Assembly: GCF_040451425.1 (NCBI RefSeq)
Contig: NZ_CP144374.1
Location: 1,032,501-1,096,500 of the forward strand
From: Thermodesulfovibrio sp. 3462-1
GTDB taxonomy: Bacteria > Nitrospirota > Thermodesulfovibrionia > Thermodesulfovibrionales > Thermodesulfovibrionaceae
DNA length: 64,000 nucleotides
Direction: 5' to 3'
Shown here: in pieces, positions 51,721 through 61,652 of the stretch
Position numbering within the stretch: position 1 is the stretch's first letter
Layout of the letters: the number at the start of each line of letters is the position of its first letter
Notes under the pieces: model-generated
The model's input: only the letters and a program-made list of their open reading frames with translations
Databases searched by the model: none
Told to the model about the DNA's origin: nothing
Translations under genes and position numbers: made by a program

Positions 51721-52200
51721 ATGGGTATGGAAAAAATTGCTTTAAATGATAATAATTTGCATAACCAAAAAAGAAGGCTTTTTTTAAAAAAGATAATAAA
51801 CTTTATTTTTTTAATTGCTGGGCTTTTATTTGCAGTTACTGGTTTAATTTTTTTAAAGCCTAAAAAACCAAAAAATAGACCTCTCAATTTTTTTGAAATC
51901 TCAGAGGATAAAATTCCTAAGGAAGGTGTAAAAAAAGTAGACATTGCTGTGGAGGAAGGAAAGTTAATAAAAATATTTCTGGTTAATAAAAATAATTCAA
52001 TTATCGCTATTAGCCCTGTATGCACCCATCTTGGCTGTTTTGTAAATTTTGACAGAACCGTAAATGAATTCATATGTCCATGCCATGGTGGTAGATATGA
52101 TATAGAAGGGAAGGTAATTGATGGTCCTCCGAAAAATGCTCTTCATAGACTTCCTATTAAGATGGAAAACGGTAAAATTTTTATAGGGATAAAACTATGA
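51721..52200 (+). CDS. Rieske iron-sulfur protein
   Basis: 159 aa. One N-terminal membrane anchor (about residues 22-42, [17 protein letters not shown]). The [2Fe-2S] ligands are in [10 protein letters not shown] and CPCHGGRYD, with the fold completed by [14 protein letters not shown]. It overlaps the cytochrome b gene by 4 bp. Together they would form a quinol-oxidising Rieske/cytochrome b complex. Start could be either of two ATGs three codons apart. Confidence 0.95.
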   Translation: MGMEKIALNDNNLHNQKRRLFLKKIINFIFLIAGLLFAVTGLIFLKPKKPKNRPLNFFEISEDKIPKEGVKKVDIAVEEGKLIKIFLVNKNNSIIAISPVCTHLGCFVNFDRTVNEFICPCHGGRYDIEGKVIDGPPKNALHRLPIKMENGKIFIGIKL

Positions 52201-52841
52201 AAGTTGTTGATTGGTTTCTTGACAGATTCAGATTAAAATCAGCCCATAGAGAAATTTTTGAAAGAGATATTCCAGAGGGAATTAATTATTTTTACTGTTT
52301 TGGTGGAATTGCCTTTACAGCATTTTTAATATGTTTGCTCTCCGGGCTTTTTCTATCATTTTACTATACTCCTTCTGAAAAAGAAGCTTATTTAAGCATT
52401 CAGAAAATTCATGAAGAAGTATATCTTGGAAAACTAATGCGGGGAATTCATAAATGGTCTGCTAATGTGCTTATTGTAAGCCTTATAATTCACTCAATAA
52501 GAGTTTTTATTACCAGGAGTTATAGGCCTCCCCGGGAATTAAACTGGATTGTTGGAGTTATTATATTCATAATTGTGATGTTTGAAGGCTTTACTGGTTA
52601 TCTTCTTCCATGGGATCAGAAAGCCTATTGGGCAACTGTTGTAGGAACAAACATTATTGGAAGCATACCAATAGTGGGAGAGACTCTTTTACTAATTGTA
52701 AGAGGCGGATATGATGTAACAGCAACTACTCTTTCAAGGTTTTACAGTTTTCATGTGCTGTGGTTTCCCATGATTATAATTCTTCTTTTATGGGCACATT
52801 TTCATATGATTAAAAAACTTGGCATATCAAAGCCTTTATGA
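52197..52841 (+). CDS. Cytochrome b (b6-like) N-terminal subunit
   Basis: 214 aa with four membrane helices. Two His pairs 14 residues apart bind the two haems: [20 protein letters not shown] in helix 2 and [20 protein letters not shown] in helix 4. [17 protein letters not shown] is the quinol-site region. Splitting of cytochrome b after helix 4 follows the b6/subunit IV plan. The next gene supplies the rest. Confidence 0.95.
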   Translation: MKVVDWFLDRFRLKSAHREIFERDIPEGINYFYCFGGIAFTAFLICLLSGLFLSFYYTPSEKEAYLSIQKIHEEVYLGKLMRGIHKWSANVLIVSLIIHSIRVFITRSYRPPRELNWIVGVIIFIIVMFEGFTGYLLPWDQKAYWATVVGTNIIGSIPIVGETLLLIVRGGYDVTATTLSRFYSFHVLWFPMIIILLLWAHFHMIKKLGISKPL

Positions 52842-53197
52842 AAAAGAAATTTTACCCTGATTATCTTATTGAAATTCTGTTCTTTGCAATTATTACTTTT
52901 GAAATAATTCTTATACTGGCATTCCTTTTTCCTCCTGTGATTGGCAGAGAAATTGATTTCACAGCAGCCTATCAACCTCGTCCTGAGTGGTATTATCTCT
53001 GGCTGTTTTATCTGTTAAAATTTTTCTCAACTGATAAAATTTTCATCGGTGGAGTTTTACTGCCTTTTACATTAATAGCCTTTCTCATGTTAATTCCATG
53101 GCTTGAGAAAAAAATTGGATGGAAATTAACATCATTTATCGGACTAATTTTTCTACTTCTATTTATTGTAACCACCATAATTCAAGCTTTATCATAA
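52838..53197 (+). CDS. Cytochrome b C-terminal subunit (subunit IV-like)
   Basis: 119 aa with three membrane helices. PRPEWYYLWLFYLLKFF carries the PEWY motif of the quinol oxidation site. It overlaps the preceding gene by 4 bp. No cytochrome c1, f or multihaem gene follows, so the electron acceptor of this complex is encoded elsewhere or is an unusual partner. Confidence 0.92.
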   Translation: MKKKFYPDYLIEILFFAIITFEIILILAFLFPPVIGREIDFTAAYQPRPEWYYLWLFYLLKFFSTDKIFIGGVLLPFTLIAFLMLIPWLEKKIGWKLTSFIGLIFLLLFIVTTIIQALS

Positions 53198-53224
53198 TAG
53201 CCCATAGGGGTATATTGAAGCTGC

Positions 53225-53767
53225 TTAGTCATCTCTCTCGAACAAATTAAGCCATTCTTTAAAAATTTTTACCTTTTCCTCACCATATCTTGAAAGATCT
53301 TTTATTATTTCCTCCACAGTTCTTACTCTTACAGATCCATCAGACTCTTTTGAGAAAAACTTGTCTGCATAGGAAATTATTTTTTCTTCCATTGTAACAG
53401 GAACCATGTCTCTATGAGGCAGGGGAAGATTTTTTTTGATTATCTCTTCCATTGTTATTCCAACTCCTGTATGTCTTTCACAGACAAGAGCATGCTTTTG
53501 AAATCTCTCTTTTTCAAGAATTTCCCGACCAAGATATCCATGAGCAATATAGGGAAATCTTCCATGACAGTCAAGTTTTGGAGTATTTGTCATAAAAATC
53601 CCAATATCATGAAGCATCGCTGCTTCATAAATAAACTGTTTGTCTACATTAAATTTTTCTGCGATTTTTAAAGCCTTTTCTGCAACTGCTTTTGAATGAT
53701 TTATGAGTATTTTATATGCCATGCTCTGAGGATTGTAGTATTTTTTTATGATTTCAAAAGGATCCAT
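53225..53767 (-). CDS. HD-domain metal-dependent phosphohydrolase
   Basis: 180 aa. The HD signature is complete: HSKAVAEKALKIAEKF, AMLHDIGIF, then a His-containing HGYLGREILEKE and CERHTGVG. Bacterial proteins of this size hydrolyse nucleotides or cyclic nucleotides; the substrate is unknown. It is a single gene, convergent with the cytochrome b genes and following the MFS gene by 13 bp on the same strand. Confidence 0.85.
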   Translation of the reverse strand: MDPFEIIKKYYNPQSMAYKILINHSKAVAEKALKIAEKFNVDKQFIYEAAMLHDIGIFMTNTPKLDCHGRFPYIAHGYLGREILEKERFQKHALVCERHTGVGITMEEIIKKNLPLPHRDMVPVTMEEKIISYADKFFSKESDGSVRVRTVEEIIKDLSRYGEEKVKIFKEWLNLFERDD

Positions 53768-53780
53768 AAAATTTATTATA

Positions 53781-54977
53781 TCATGAACTTTTTAATTGAG
53801 CTGGTAAGATTTTAAGAAAAATAACTCCTCCTGCGAGGCATATCAAAGAGTAAATTTCAAGCACTGTCTTAACTCCAAATTTTTCAACTAATGCTCCAAC
53901 AAGAAGATTGCCTATAGGTGTAAATCCAAGAAAAACAAAGGCAAAAAAGCTCATTACTCTCCCTCTAAGTCTTTGCTCTGTTAGATGTTGAATAAAACTG
54001 TTACTTACAGTAAAAAAATTAACAAAAGCAACGCCAAGTAAAAATGCAAATCCAATTGTTAAATAAATATTATGAGAGAGGGTAACTCCAAAAAGTCCTA
54101 TTGGAAACAAAAGAGAAGCTCTGAAAATATGGTTCAATTTCTCCGGTATGTCTCGCCTTAAAGCTATGAAAATACCTGACAGAAGCGAACCTACGCCAAC
54201 GGATGACACTATCATACTAAATCCCTTTGCTTCCACTTTTAATATCTCTCCAGCTATTATCGGCAGTATAGTCATAAAAGAAAGTCCGAATAATGTAAAA
54301 ATTCCCACAGAGCAAATTATATTTAAAATTTGTCTGTTTTTAAGAATAAAATACAATCCCTCTTTTAAACTCTCTTTAAAGGAAACATGGATTGAGGAAG
54401 TTGAAAAATTTAATTTAATACTGAAAAGAATAAAAATAAGTGGAAGAAAGCTTAATGCATTTAAATAAAAACACATGTAAAAATTTAAGTGAGCTACAAT
54501 AAATCCTGCAAGCATTGGTCCTACGATTCTTGCAATATTAAAAGATATTGACTGCATTGCTACAGCAGAAGTAATCATGTCCGGATAGACTATTTCAGTT
54601 ATAAAAGCCTGCCTTGCTGGCATATCAAAAGCTGTAGCTATTCCGAGAACAAAAGAAGCAATAGCAATATGCCAGATATTTATAAGGTTTAAATGAATTA
54701 GTACTCCAATTACCACAGCAGGCAGAGCTGAAAAAGTCTGAGTGACAATTAAAATATTTCTTCGTGGATATCTATCAGCTACCACACCTCCAAATAAAGT
54801 AAAAAGCAGTGTGGGAAATGAAGCAAGAAAGGAAATCAAACCAAGATAAAAGGCAGATTTTGTAAGAACATAAACAAGCCAGCTCTGTGCTATATGCTGC
54901 ATCCATGTGCCACTTAGAGATATGACCTGACCTATCCAGTAGGCTCTAAATTCTTTAATTTTCAAAGGATGGGACAT
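53781..54977 (-). CDS. MFS transporter, EntS-like exporter family
   Basis: 398 aa with about 12 membrane segments. It begins IKEFRAYWIGQVISLSGTWM, typical of the enterobactin-exporter/MFS_3 family, and has the MFS loop motif GGVVADRYPRRNIL and a duplicated half. Family members export siderophores, drugs or metabolites. No siderophore-synthesis genes are near. Followed by the HD gene, possibly co-transcribed. Confidence 0.88.
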   Translation of the reverse strand: MSHPLKIKEFRAYWIGQVISLSGTWMQHIAQSWLVYVLTKSAFYLGLISFLASFPTLLFTLFGGVVADRYPRRNILIVTQTFSALPAVVIGVLIHLNLINIWHIAIASFVLGIATAFDMPARQAFITEIVYPDMITSAVAMQSISFNIARIVGPMLAGFIVAHLNFYMCFYLNALSFLPLIFILFSIKLNFSTSSIHVSFKESLKEGLYFILKNRQILNIICSVGIFTLFGLSFMTILPIIAGEILKVEAKGFSMIVSSVGVGSLLSGIFIALRRDIPEKLNHIFRASLLFPIGLFGVTLSHNIYLTIGFAFLLGVAFVNFFTVSNSFIQHLTEQRLRGRVMSFFAFVFLGFTPIGNLLVGALVEKFGVKTVLEIYSLICLAGGVIFLKILPAQLKSS

Positions 54978-55001
54978 TTTTTATTATATCATTTTAATAA
55001 A

Positions 55002-55047
55002 AAAGAACCTCTTCGGTGCCTAAGAGAGGCTTACCAAAGAGATTCTT
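55002..55047. repeat. Palindromic repeat, copy 2
   Basis: AAAGAACCTCTTCGGT and ACCAAAGAGATTCTT around GCCTAAGAGAGGCTT. It matches the element at 19942-19991 in arms and core with few differences. It lies between leuS and the downstream MFS gene and may act as a terminator for leuS. Confidence 0.75.
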
Positions 55048-55064
55048 GACAGGATAAGTTTACT

Positions 55065-57602
55065 CTATCCTTTCACCACGATGTTGACCAGCTTGCCTTT
55101 TACAGGGATTACTTTAAGGATTTCTTTACCATTTATCCATTGCTTTACTTTTTCATCATCAAGGGCAATTTTTACCACTTCTTCATCACTTAATCCTTGT
55201 GGAATCATTATCTTTGAACGAACCTTGCCATTTATCTGAACAACAAGCTCTATCATTTGCTCTTTTGCAAGCTCTTCATCATAGGAAGGCCATGATTCAT
55301 TGAGGATAAAACCTTTTTCTCCCATTTCATGCCAGAGTTCCTCAGCAATGTGAGGTGCAAATGGGCTTAGAAGAAGGAGGAAGTTTTTAAGGGCGAATTT
55401 AAATACTTTGCGGTCTTCATTAGTTTTTGGTTCATAGTTGTAAACCTCATTAACAAACTCCATGAGCCTTGCAATGGCTGTGTTAAACTGGTATTCCTTT
55501 TCTATGTCAAGGGTAACACGCTTTATTGTGCGATGAATAAGGCTTAAGAGACTGAAAGCTGAAGGCTGAAGGCTAAAGGGATCAATGCTTTCAGTATGAG
55601 TCTCCTCTTTAAGCCATCCATGATTTTTATAAAACAGGGCATATACTCTCTTTAAAAATCTATGTGCACCTTCAACGCCCTGGGAAGACCATTCAAGGTC
55701 TTTTTCAGGCGGTGCTGCAAAGAGTGTGAAAACCCTTACTGTATCTGTTCCGTAAGTTTCAATCATCTCATCAGGATCAACAATGTTTTTCTTTGACTTT
55801 GACATCTTCTCCACTCTTCCTGTTTGCACATGTTTTCCACAGTGGATGCATTTTCCATCTTTTACTTCCTTTGGAAAAAGCCAGTCATGCTCCGGGCAGC
55901 GGTAACTTTCCATGCAGACCATTCCCTGTGTAAGAAGTCTTTGAAATGGTTCATCAAAGGGAACAATTCCTAAATCACGAAGCACCTTTGTGAAAAATCT
56001 CGCATAAAGAAGATGTAGCACAGCATGCTCCACTCCACCGATGTACTGATCAACAGGCATCCAGTATTTTATTTTTTCTTTATGAAAAGCCTCCTCATCT
56101 TGCAAAGAGCAGTATCGGACAAAATACCATGAAGAGTCAACAAAGGTATCCATTGTATCTGTTTCTCTGCGAGCATCTCCCCCACAACGAGGACAGCGTG
56201 TTTTATAAAATTCTTCAACATATTTAAGAGGAGACTCGCCCTTCCCTGTAAGATTCACATTTTCAGGAAGTATCACTGGAAGGTCTTTCTCAGGTACAGG
56301 AACAATGCCACAGTTGTCACAATAGATTATGGGAATTGGTGTTCCCCAGTAACGCTGCCTCGAGATTCCCCAGTCACGAAGCCTGTAATTAACAGTTTTT
56401 TTACCAAGCCCTTTGTCCTCAATGTAGTCTGCAACTGCTTTTTTACCCTCTGCTGATGGAAGCCCTGAAAAAGCTCCTGAATTAACCATAACTCCTTGTT
56501 CTTCGTATGCCTCTTTTAAAGGCTCAGGCAAATCTTTATCAACAGGCTTTATGACGACTTTTATAGGAAGCCCGTATCTTACAGCAAATTCAAAATCCCT
56601 CTGGTCGTGGGCTGGAACGCTCATTATTGCTCCTGTTCCGTATTCCATCAAAACAAAGTTGGCAATCCATATGGGAACTTTTTCTCCGTTAAGGGGATTT
56701 ATTGCATATTTTCCAGTGAATAAACCTTCTTTAATCTCAGGCTCACGCTGAAGCCTTCTTATTCTCTTTAAAGCTTCCCTGTCCTCGCAGAGCCTCTCTG
56801 CAAAGGGATGCTCTGGTGATATACACATGAATGTTACACCGAATATTGTATCAGGACGGGTTGTAAAAATTCTTAATGCATCATTCATTCCATCAATTGG
56901 AAAATCAACTTCAACACCTTCACTTTTCCCAATCCAGTTACGCTGCATTGTAAGAACCTTTTCAGGCCATCCAGTAAGTTTATCACAATCCTGAAGCAGT
57001 TCTTCTGCATAGGCAGTAATTCTTAAAAACCACTGCTCAAGCTCCTTCTGTTCAACCTGAGACTCACATCTCCAGCAGGTTCCATCAATTACCTGCTCAT
57101 TGGCAAGCACTGTGGCACAGGAAGGACACCAGTTGACAAAGGATGATTTTCTGTATGCAAGCCCTTTTTCGTAAAGCTTGAGAAATATCCATTGATTCCA
57201 TCTATAGTATTCAGGAGTGCATGTGGTAACTTCACGCCTCCAGTCATAGCTCAAGCCAAGTTTTATAAGCTGACTTTTCATGTAATCAATGTTTTCGTAA
57301 GTCCATTTTGCAGGATGTACTCCGTGCTTTATGGCAGCATTTTCTGCAGGAAGGCCAAAGGCATCCCATCCCATTGGATGAAGCACGCTGAAGCCTTTCA
57401 TCCTTTTGTATCTTGCAATAACATCACCAATTGCATAGTTCCGGACATGACCCATATGAATTCTTCCACTTGGATAGGGAAACATCTCAAGACAATAAAA
57501 TTTTGGTTTTGATTTTTCTTCATTTACTTCAAAAATTTTTTGTTCAAGCCATATTTTTTGCCATTTTGTCTCTATTTCGCCTGGATCATAATTCGATAGC
57601 AT
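55065..57602 (-). CDS. leuS: Leucyl-tRNA synthetase
   Basis: 845 aa class I synthetase. The HIGH motif is [15 protein letters not shown] near residue 45 and KMSKSK is near residue 650. Zinc-type Cys pairs ([11 protein letters not shown] to [12 protein letters not shown] to CIHC) and the editing domain ([28 protein letters not shown]) are present. It charges tRNA-Leu. A 15-codon stretch after about residue 690 ([14 protein letters not shown]) derives from a repeat-like insertion. It is the last gene of the minus-strand run that starts with the PPDK-like gene. Confidence 0.97.
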   Translation of the reverse strand: MLSNYDPGEIETKWQKIWLEQKIFEVNEEKSKPKFYCLEMFPYPSGRIHMGHVRNYAIGDVIARYKRMKGFSVLHPMGWDAFGLPAENAAIKHGVHPAKWTYENIDYMKSQLIKLGLSYDWRREVTTCTPEYYRWNQWIFLKLYEKGLAYRKSSFVNWCPSCATVLANEQVIDGTCWRCESQVEQKELEQWFLRITAYAEELLQDCDKLTGWPEKVLTMQRNWIGKSEGVEVDFPIDGMNDALRIFTTRPDTIFGVTFMCISPEHPFAERLCEDREALKRIRRLQREPEIKEGLFTGKYAINPLNGEKVPIWIANFVLMEYGTGAIMSVPAHDQRDFEFAVRYGLPIKVVIKPVDKDLPEPLKEAYEEQGVMVNSGAFSGLPSAEGKKAVADYIEDKGLGKKTVNYRLRDWGISRQRYWGTPIPIIYCDNCGIVPVPEKDLPVILPENVNLTGKGESPLKYVEEFYKTRCPRCGGDARRETDTMDTFVDSSWYFVRYCSLQDEEAFHKEKIKYWMPVDQYIGGVEHAVLHLLYARFFTKVLRDLGIVPFDEPFQRLLTQGMVCMESYRCPEHDWLFPKEVKDGKCIHCGKHVQTGRVEKMSKSKKNIVDPDEMIETYGTDTVRVFTLFAAPPEKDLEWSSQGVEGAHRFLKRVYALFYKNHGWLKEETHTESIDPFSLQPSAFSLLSLIHRTIKRVTLDIEKEYQFNTAIARLMEFVNEVYNYEPKTNEDRKVFKFALKNFLLLLSPFAPHIAEELWHEMGEKGFILNESWPSYDEELAKEQMIELVVQINGKVRSKIMIPQGLSDEEVVKIALDDEKVKQWINGKEILKVIPVKGKLVNIVVKG
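55551..55595. repeat. Small palindromic repeat inserted in the leuS reading frame
   Basis: ACTGAAAGC and GCTTTCAGT arms enclose tandem CTGAAGG units (AGCTGAAGGCTGAAGGCTAA). The insertion keeps the frame and lies in a variable linker of the protein, so it is tolerated. Confidence 0.65.
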
Positions 57603-57664
57603 GCCTCTTCCTCCCCAGTTTTTTTGGTTATTATATAGAGAAAAATGCTAAAAATTCAAACATT

Positions 57665-58330
57665 TTACTGAAAAATCATGAATAAGCCTAAAAAAATTAG
57701 AATAAAGCCAATGGCATAATTCATCCATTTAAAAAATTTCATAAATCTTTTCAAATATTGCATCAGGGCATTGATTAATAAAGATAATACTAAAAAAGGA
57801 ATTGCTATACCAAGTGAGTATGCTCCAAGCATCTTTAATCCTGTAATAACGCTGCCACTCATGCCTGAATAGATTAAAATACTTCCAAGCAAAGGTCCTA
57901 TGCAGGGTGACCATCCTGCTGCAAAACCCAAACCTATAAGAAAGGCTCCCAATGGGCTACCAAATTTTTGAATTTTCAGATTTAATCTGAATTCTCTTAA
58001 AAAAATTCCTGATCTTATGAGTCCTAAAAGTAAAAAACCAAACAGAATAAGAAAAACTCCACCAATAATTTTCAAATAATATTGATAGTCAAAAAAAAGA
58101 CTTCCGATAAGAGAACTTCCAGCACCAAGAGCAAGATATACAGTGGAAAAACCGGCAATAAATAAAAGAGTGTGAAATAAAATACGGAGTTTAGAACTAC
58201 CCTGAGATATTTCAGTTATTGAGAGTCCTGAAAATAGTGAAATGTATACAGGGAGTAAAGGCAAAATACATGGAGAAAAAAAGCTTAAAAATCCACCTGC
58301 AAAAGCTGCAATCAGTGTTATCTCATTCAT
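57665..58330 (-). CDS. ccdA: CcdA/DsbD-type thiol-disulfide transporter
   Basis: 221 aa, six membrane segments. The two redox Cys lie in FFSPCILPLLPVY (helix 1) and AGWSPCIGPLLG (helix 4), the CcdA hallmark. It carries reducing power from thioredoxin across the membrane, here probably for haem attachment to the many c-type cytochromes (NrfA/NrfH). It overlaps the MogA gene by 4 bp. Confidence 0.93.
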   Translation of the reverse strand: MNEITLIAAFAGGFLSFFSPCILPLLPVYISLFSGLSITEISQGSSKLRILFHTLLFIAGFSTVYLALGAGSSLIGSLFFDYQYYLKIIGGVFLILFGFLLLGLIRSGIFLREFRLNLKIQKFGSPLGAFLIGLGFAAGWSPCIGPLLGSILIYSGMSGSVITGLKMLGAYSLGIAIPFLVLSLLINALMQYLKRFMKFFKWMNYAIGFILIFLGLFMIFQ

Positions 58331-58809
58331 CTACCGCACTCAGAAGGGTCTCCCTTGAGTTTGTCAATTGCATGGGCAAGTGCATCCATTATTGTCTGCA
58401 GGGATTCTTTTACAGCTTTCGGGCTTCCAGGAAGATTTATTATTAAGGTTTTTTCTCTTATACCTGCAATTGCTCTTGAAAGGATTGCAGTCTTTGTTTT
58501 CTTGTATCCTTCCCATCTCATAGCCTCTGCAATTCCAGGAACCTCCTTTTCAATAATTTCACGGGTTGCATCAGGGGTTACATCTCTTGGGTGAAGCCCT
58601 GTTCCACCATTTGTGAAAACTAAATCTGCCTGAGTTGTTGCTTCAAGAATTGCCTTTTTTATTTCTTCCTTTTCATCAGGAACTATTTTGTAAAAAACAA
58701 CATCTGCCCATGAATGAACCATCTCCTCAATAACTTTTCCGCTCATGTCTTGTCTTTCACCTTTTGAGCCTTTATCAGAAACAGTAATTATGGCAACTTT
58801 GTACTTCAT
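58327..58809 (-). CDS. mogA: Molybdopterin adenylyltransferase (MogA/MoaB family)
   Basis: 160 aa. AIITVSDKGSKGERQD, VFTNGGTGLHPRDVTPDATRE and NLPGSPKAVKESLQ are the conserved blocks of the MogA/MoaB fold, with the Asp of SDKG and TGGTG-type loop (NGGTG). It adenylates molybdopterin before molybdenum insertion. It is coupled to the MOSC gene by an overlap, which fits handling of molybdenum cofactor for the molybdopterin reductase in this window. Confidence 0.92.
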   Translation of the reverse strand: MKYKVAIITVSDKGSKGERQDMSGKVIEEMVHSWADVVFYKIVPDEKEEIKKAILEATTQADLVFTNGGTGLHPRDVTPDATREIIEKEVPGIAEAMRWEGYKKTKTAILSRAIAGIREKTLIINLPGSPKAVKESLQTIMDALAHAIDKLKGDPSECGR

Positions 58810-59240
58810 AGCTTTAATATCTCATCTCCAACTTTAATTTTTCCTCCTTTTAAAACCCTTGCAAAAACTCCTTCTTTTGGCATAATGCAGTCACCAACAG
58901 TTTTAAAAATCTCACATTTACTATGACAGCTTTTACCGTGCTGAGTAATCTCAAGGATACATTCTCCGATCTTTATCTTTGTTCCTATAGGAAGGCTTAT
59001 TAAATCAACTCCTTCAGTGGTAATGTTTTCTGCAAAATCTCCATAATTGAGATTTAAACCTTTTGCCCTCATTTTCTCAATACTTTCAACGGATAGAAGA
59101 CTAATTTGCCTGTGCCAGTGGGAGCCTGCATGCGCATCTCCTTCAATTCCAGAGTTTTCAATAACAATTGCCTCTGAAACAGATTTTTTTGTTGTTCCTT
59201 TGTTTTTGCTTATGTTTATTGAAACAACTTTACCAATCAT
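58806..59240 (-). CDS. MOSC-domain protein
   Basis: 144 aa from the ATG at 59240; the TTG six codons earlier has no better support. GIEGDAHAGSHWHRQISLLS is the MOSC core, followed by YGDFAENITTEG and a Cys pair near the end (GKSCHSKCEIF). MOSC domains carry or transfer sulfur for molybdenum cofactor. It overlaps the MogA gene by 4 bp; such MOSC-MogA pairs are common. Confidence 0.9.
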   Translation of the reverse strand: MIGKVVSINISKNKGTTKKSVSEAIVIENSGIEGDAHAGSHWHRQISLLSVESIEKMRAKGLNLNYGDFAENITTEGVDLISLPIGTKIKIGECILEITQHGKSCHSKCEIFKTVGDCIMPKEGVFARVLKGGKIKVGDEILKL

Positions 59241-59260
59241 AATAGCATTATAAAACAAAT

Positions 59261-60097
59261 TTAAGAAACAATCAAAACAGGTTTTACAGAATTTTTTATA
59301 ATACTTTCAGCAACACTTCCAATTATTACCGACTCTGTGTAGGACCTTCCTTTAGAACCAATTACCACCAGATCTATGTCCTTTATTTTTTTTAGGATTT
59401 CTTCCGCCGGATTGCCTGAGACAACCTCATAATTCAGGCTTTTGTTTATTTTTTGAATCTCCTCACGAGCTTGTTGTTTTAGATATTCGATATATTTTTC
59501 TATCTCTAAAGGTTCTTCAATAATCCCTTTTATCTTCTGCTCTGGCACAACATGTAAAATCTTTAATTCAGAACCCCATTTATTTGCTATTTTCCTGGCA
59601 ATCTCTAAAGCTTTTAATGAATAAGTAGAAAAATCTAAAGGGCATAGAATTTTTTTTATTTTTATAGCCTCAGGACTGATCTCTTTAAACTCCTCTGCCT
59701 TCACAATCAAAACAGGGACTTTCAATCCTTTAAGAATTCTTTCAGAAGTGGAAGGTCTTGTGATATGTGTTTTAAATCCCATTACTGCAAAAGCTTTTTC
59801 ATCTTTTATAACTTCTTTTATGCTTTCAATTAGCCTTCCAAAAGCAACTTTAAAATCCACATTTAATCTGTATCTACCAAGCTCTTCAGCCAGTGATTTA
59901 AGTTTCTCTTCAATCTTCTTTCTTTCTCTGCTAATGTAAGGCATTAAATATGCAGGTGGAGTAAGAGTATACTCCATTATATGAAAGAGACAGATGCTTT
60001 CACAATCAAAAGTATCCTTAAGCCAGACTGCATATGAAAGCACGCTCGGGGTAGCAGGTTTAAAATCTATAGCAACATAAATTTTCTCTATATTCAT
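59261..60097 (-). CDS. Tandem universal stress protein (two Usp domains)
   Basis: 278 aa. The first domain starts IEKIYVAIDFKPATPSVLSY. The second starts IKKILCPLDFSTYSLKALEIARK and ends with the ATP-binding-type loop IGSKGRSYTESVIIGSVAESI. The first domain's loop is less complete (VMGFKTHITRPSTSERI). Function in stress or energy limitation is only general. It overlaps the UPF0045 gene by 4 bp. Confidence 0.9.
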   Translation of the reverse strand: MNIEKIYVAIDFKPATPSVLSYAVWLKDTFDCESICLFHIMEYTLTPPAYLMPYISRERKKIEEKLKSLAEELGRYRLNVDFKVAFGRLIESIKEVIKDEKAFAVMGFKTHITRPSTSERILKGLKVPVLIVKAEEFKEISPEAIKIKKILCPLDFSTYSLKALEIARKIANKWGSELKILHVVPEQKIKGIIEEPLEIEKYIEYLKQQAREEIQKINKSLNYEVVSGNPAEEILKKIKDIDLVVIGSKGRSYTESVIIGSVAESIIKNSVKPVLIVS

Positions 60098-60411
60098 TTT
60101 TTCACCGGTCTGCCAAGTTTTTCTTCAACTGACCTCACCTTTGCCTCAATTCTTCCTTTGGCAGCTTTCCTGTCATCAATTTTTATATCAATTACAATTC
60201 TTTCCACTTCCTGCATCAGTGCATCTCTACATTTTTTTATAAGACCCATTACTTCATCCCACTGTCCCTCTACAATTGTTCCCATTGCATGAAGTTTATA
60301 AGGAAGCCCGCTTTCATCAACAATTTTAATGACCTTTGCTACATAACTACTAACACTTACTCCAACTCCTAATGGAACTATGCTAAATTGTGCAATCATT
60401 TTATCCTCCAA
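60094..60411 (-). CDS. MTH1187/YkoF-like (UPF0045) protein
   Basis: 105 aa. IAQFSIVPLGVGVSVSSYVA, then YKLHAMGTIVEGQWDEVMGL, are the UPF0045 signatures. The ferredoxin-like fold binds thiamine or a related ligand in studied members. It lies 2 bp after the GAPDH gene and is co-translated with the Usp gene. Confidence 0.88.
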   Translation of the reverse strand: MEDKMIAQFSIVPLGVGVSVSSYVAKVIKIVDESGLPYKLHAMGTIVEGQWDEVMGLIKKCRDALMQEVERIVIDIKIDDRKAAKGRIEAKVRSVEEKLGRPVKK

Positions 60412-60413
60412 TT

Positions 60414-61631
60414 TTAATATACATCTCGAGCAATTTTTACTGTAAGATCACCAAGCATGTTTGTGTAACTGCCAAGCTCATTGTCATACCAGCCATAAAT
60501 TACTGCCTGAGTTACAGGAATCTGCAATTTATCAACCTTTGGCGAACCAATACCGCATATTTTTGATATATCAAGAGTAATCATGGCTGTTCTTGTGTGA
60601 GTTTCACTTCCTTCAATTATTGCTGCAGGACCAAAAAATCCAATTATATCAGTAGATACTTTCTGATCATCTGTGAAAAGTAGATATCCTCTTTTTTCCC
60701 TTTCTGCAGCTTCCCTGTAAATGCTATTTATAAGTTCTCCATTAATGATATTGCTTTCTTCATCTCTAAAGGCCACAACAAGTATTATTAATGATCCTGT
60801 TACAACAGGCACTCTTACAGATTGAGCAATAAATCCTATATTTTTCATTTCTGGTAAAACAAGTGCAAGAGTTTTTGCTGCTCCTGTGCTTGTAAGAATT
60901 ATGTTGTTCATTGCAGAACGAATCTTTCTTAAATCCTTCGCATCTGTTTTTGGAACTCTGTCAAGAACCTGTTGAGAGGCTGTTACTGCATGAACAGTTG
61001 CCATTGAAACACTGAGGATTCTTTCAGCTCCGAAATAATCAAGAAGAGGTTTCATCATATGGGCTAAACAGGTGGTAGTGCATGATGCACCTGAAATAAT
61101 AATGTGTTTTTTACTATCATACATCTCTTCATTAATTCCCATTATTACTGTAACAGAGTCTTCTGGAATGTCCTTGGCTTTGTCTTTGATTTTAAAAGGA
61201 GCGCTAACCAGTACTTTGTAGGCTCCTGATTCAAGATGTCCTCTTACTGAGCCATCTTTTGCATCAGAGGGCAATGTGGGATCAAGGAATTTTCCTGTTG
61301 TGTCAACAACAAGTCTTACTCCGTGCTTTTCCCATCCAATGTCTTTAGGATTTCTATTTTCAGTAAGAACTTTTACCGGGATTCCGTCAATAACAATTGT
61401 AGAATTTGCTTCATCAATTTTTTCTATAACTGATTTTGAACGATAACCGTAAAGATAATTATGAAGCCTGCCATAGGTGGAGTCATGCTCAATATAAAAA
61501 GCAACATCTTTTAAAGATTGACCAACTTTTCTACCAAGATTAACGACAATCTGAGAAAAATGTTTTCTTCCCACATGATGCCATAAAGTAAGCTTACCAA
61601 TTCTTCCCAAACCATTAATCCCCAAAATCAT
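60414..61631 (-). CDS. gap: Glyceraldehyde-3-phosphate dehydrogenase, atypical
   Basis: 405 aa, some 70 residues longer than usual. GINGLGRIGKLTLWH is the NAD-binding start. The active-site block reads GASCTTTC with Cys184, where most enzymes have CTTNC. SVRVPVVTGS and WYDNELGSYTNM replace the common WYDNEWGYSNR. The extra length is spread through the N-terminal half and a loop (RDEESNIINGELINS). A role in glycolysis or gluconeogenesis is likely, but cofactor choice and substrate may differ. Strong ribosome site AAAGGAGG. Confidence 0.9.
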   Translation of the reverse strand: MILGINGLGRIGKLTLWHHVGRKHFSQIVVNLGRKVGQSLKDVAFYIEHDSTYGRLHNYLYGYRSKSVIEKIDEANSTIVIDGIPVKVLTENRNPKDIGWEKHGVRLVVDTTGKFLDPTLPSDAKDGSVRGHLESGAYKVLVSAPFKIKDKAKDIPEDSVTVIMGINEEMYDSKKHIIISGASCTTTCLAHMMKPLLDYFGAERILSVSMATVHAVTASQQVLDRVPKTDAKDLRKIRSAMNNIILTSTGAAKTLALVLPEMKNIGFIAQSVRVPVVTGSLIILVVAFRDEESNIINGELINSIYREAAEREKRGYLLFTDDQKVSTDIIGFFGPAAIIEGSETHTRTAMITLDISKICGIGSPKVDKLQIPVTQAVIYGWYDNELGSYTNMLGDLTVKIARDVY

Positions 61632-61652
61632 TTTTAAACCTCCTTTTTAGTT

